A DNA stretch of 6,663 nucleotides from Microgenomates group bacterium (GTDB lineage Bacteria > Patescibacteriota > Microgenomatia > UBA1406 > GWC2-37-13). Positions 5,956 through 6,663 of this stretch are shown here, piece by piece. The notes beneath the pieces are model-generated. The model saw only the letters and a program-made list of their open reading frames with translations, was not told the origin of the DNA and did no database searches. Location: contig JAPYWZ010000035.1 of the NCBI GenBank assembly GCA_028276105.1, forward strand, positions 1 to 6,663, given 5' to 3'. The translations under genes were made by a program, and so were the position numbers. Numbering within the stretch: position 1 is the first letter of the stretch; each line of letters starts with the position of its first letter.

Positions 5956-6237
5956 TTATTTAATTAATTTAGCAAAATATAGAAAAATTTCAAGGGCAAT
6001 TAATAAGAAAGAAATCAAAAAACTTTTTTTTAAGTCATTGACAAAATAAGAAGAAATAAAATTGTCTTCTTTATTTAATTTTTTTGTTTGAGGTGAGATT
6101 GGAGATTGAGGTGAGATTTTTTCTTCTTTTTTGGCGGTTGGTTGTGGTTTTGGAGTAAAAACGGTACTTTCTTTTAAAAGTTTTAATTTTCTTCGATATT
6201 CCGCTAAAATTTTTTCTTTTTTAGTTTTTTTTGGCAT
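5956..6237 (-). CDS. Hypothetical tail-anchored small membrane protein
   Basis: No family is recognised for this 93-residue protein. Residues 1-22 are strongly basic and helical (MPKKTKKEKILAEYRRK). Residues 28-58 form a Pro/Gln/Ser/Lys linker containing SPQSPISPQ, encoded by an 18-bp-period DNA repeat (TTGAGGTGAGATT at 6088-6100 and 6106-6118). A single hydrophobic helix at about 72-90 ends three or four residues before the C-terminus. This predicts a cytoplasmic basic N-terminal part anchored by its tail. ATG 6237 is supported by a -10 box 7-9 nt upstream and the absence of a Shine-Dalgarno. The gene is first in a unit with the DUF5679 gene 29 bp downstream. Its biased composition is plausible for a real protein, but function is unknown; it might tether nucleic acid or ribosomes to the membrane, which is only inference. 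Confidence 0.72.
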   Translation of the reverse strand: MPKKTKKEKILAEYRRKLKLLKESTVFTPKPQPTAKKEEKISPQSPISPQTKKLNKEDNFISSYFVNDLKKSFLISFLLIALEIFLYFAKLIK

Positions 6238-6244
6238 ACGGGAT

Positions 6245-6274
6245 ATTTTATAGCAAAATGTAGTAGAAATACAA
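6245..6274 (-). promoter_or_regulatory. Promoter of the 93-residue protein-DUF5679 unit
   Basis: On the minus strand TTGTAT (6274-6269) lies 16 nt before TATAAA (6252-6247), within the longer TATAAAAT (6252-6245). The box ends 7-9 nt before the ATG at 6237, so the transcript would have a leader of about 0-3 nt. The -10 is good; the -35 matches only at TTG. Confidence 0.55.
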
Positions 6275-6289
6275 GTTGAAATGAATTTA

Positions 6290-6318
6290 TTGACACTTAC
6301 CGCAAAAAAATATACAAT
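6290..6318 (+). promoter_or_regulatory. Consensus-like sigma-70 promoter of the DUF4446 gene
   Basis: A perfect -35 TTGACA at 6290-6295, a 17-nt spacer and TACAAT (5 of 6) at 6313-6318 form the best promoter in the window. The ATG at 6326 begins 7 nt after the -10, the normal distance to a transcription start, so the mRNA is predicted to be leaderless. It is divergent from, and does not overlap, the promoter read toward 6237. Confidence 0.82.
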
Positions 6319-6325
6319 AGTTTTT

Positions 6326-6663
6326 ATGATTTCTTTAGAGTTTTTTTTGGCGATTTTTTTTGGTTGGCTTATTTTTATTACTTGGCTTTTATTTAATACT
6401 AGAAGCCACTATTTTCGGTTAACAGAGGCAACCGGAAAAATAAAAATTGATGAAATTTTAAATTCTTTATTGGATTCTTACAAAAAACAAAAAGAAGAAA
6501 TTGAGATAATCAAAAAAAAGCTTGAAAAACAAATAGAAGAGTCAAAATATCATTTAAAGAAAATAAACATTGTCCGCTTTCATCCTTTTGAAAAAGCGGG
6601 TGACCCAAGTTTTGTTTTGGCTTTTTTAGATGAAAAAAGAAATGGGATAGTGATTAATTTTTT
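6326..6663 (+). CDS. DUF4446 family membrane protein (3' truncated by window edge)
   Basis: The first 112 residues are present and the frame runs off the window. Residues 4-24 are a strong transmembrane helix (LEFFLAIFFGWLIFITWLL). Residues 40-80 are charged and heptad-like, probably coiled coil (KKQKEEIEIIKKKLEKQIEE). Then NIVRFHPFEKAGDPSFVLAF and LDEKRNGIVI match the start of the DUF4446 domain, whose usual form is close to RYNPF, then GGDxSFxxALLD and NGVV. Here the glycine pair is replaced by AG. Function is unknown for the family. The protein should be membrane-anchored at its N-terminus. The start is ATG 6326, with no Shine-Dalgarno and an upstream promoter whose -10 ends 7 nt before it. 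It is divergent from the 93-residue gene across an 88-bp gap. Confidence 0.87.
   Translation, partial: MISLEFFLAIFFGWLIFITWLLFNTRSHYFRLTEATGKIKIDEILNSLLDSYKKQKEEIEIIKKKLEKQIEESKYHLKKINIVRFHPFEKAGDPSFVLAFLDEKRNGIVINF

Noticed and set aside
5726..6049. Plus-strand open frame of 107 codons
   Set aside because: It overlaps the end of thpR in another frame and runs antisense to DUF5679 and its Shine-Dalgarno; the product looks non-protein-like.
1..6663. CRISPR array, insertion sequence, phage or defence genes
   Set aside because: No regularly spaced long repeats, transposase or integrase motifs, or terminal inverted repeats with target duplications were seen on either strand.

Overview
This 6.66 kb window is AT-rich bacterial DNA, probably from a Candidate Phyla Radiation (Patescibacteria) genome. 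That assignment is inferred from gene content: a DUF4012 membrane protein, a 47-residue DUF5679 zinc-ribbon protein and a DUF4446 protein, set among compact, partly overlapping genes with A/T-run-rich coding sequence. No marker that would fix the lineage is present. The standard bacterial code fits: every tryptophan is TGG, and the one TGA stop (5259-5261) ends its protein where the family normally ends. This argues against the UGA=Gly lineages.

Layout. 1-1300 (+) is the C-terminal ~60% of elongation factor G, cut by the window edge. 1301-1608 is a noncoding strip between convergent units. It holds two 9-bp tandem doublets, an AU-rich stem after fusA and a 38-bp interrupted palindrome. 1609-1698 (-) is tRNA-Ser(CGA). 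1782-4728 (-) is a two-gene unit: a 748-residue DUF4012 membrane protein, then ribosomal protein L25/Ctc, overlapping by 8 bp. 4770-5778 (+) is a second two-gene unit: a HxGH nucleotidyltransferase, then ThpR (RNA 2',3'-cyclic phosphodiesterase), overlapping by 23 bp. 5783-6237 (-) is a third small unit: a 93-residue tail-anchored hypothetical protein, then the DUF5679 protein. 6326 to the edge (+) is the start of a DUF4446 membrane protein.

Two themes run through the window. The first is translation and RNA: EF-G, L25, tRNA-Ser, ThpR. The second is small or large membrane proteins of unknown role: DUF4012, the 93-residue protein, DUF4446. No mobile element, CRISPR array, toxin-antitoxin or defence system is visible.

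The most interesting pattern is in gene starts. First genes of units have a -10-like box ending about 7 nt before the start codon, which predicts leaderless mRNAs: TATAAT then GTG at 4770, TTGACA-17-TACAAT then ATG at 6326, and TATAAAAT then ATG at 6237. Internal genes instead rely on overlap with the gene before them or, for DUF5679, a near-perfect Shine-Dalgarno sequence.
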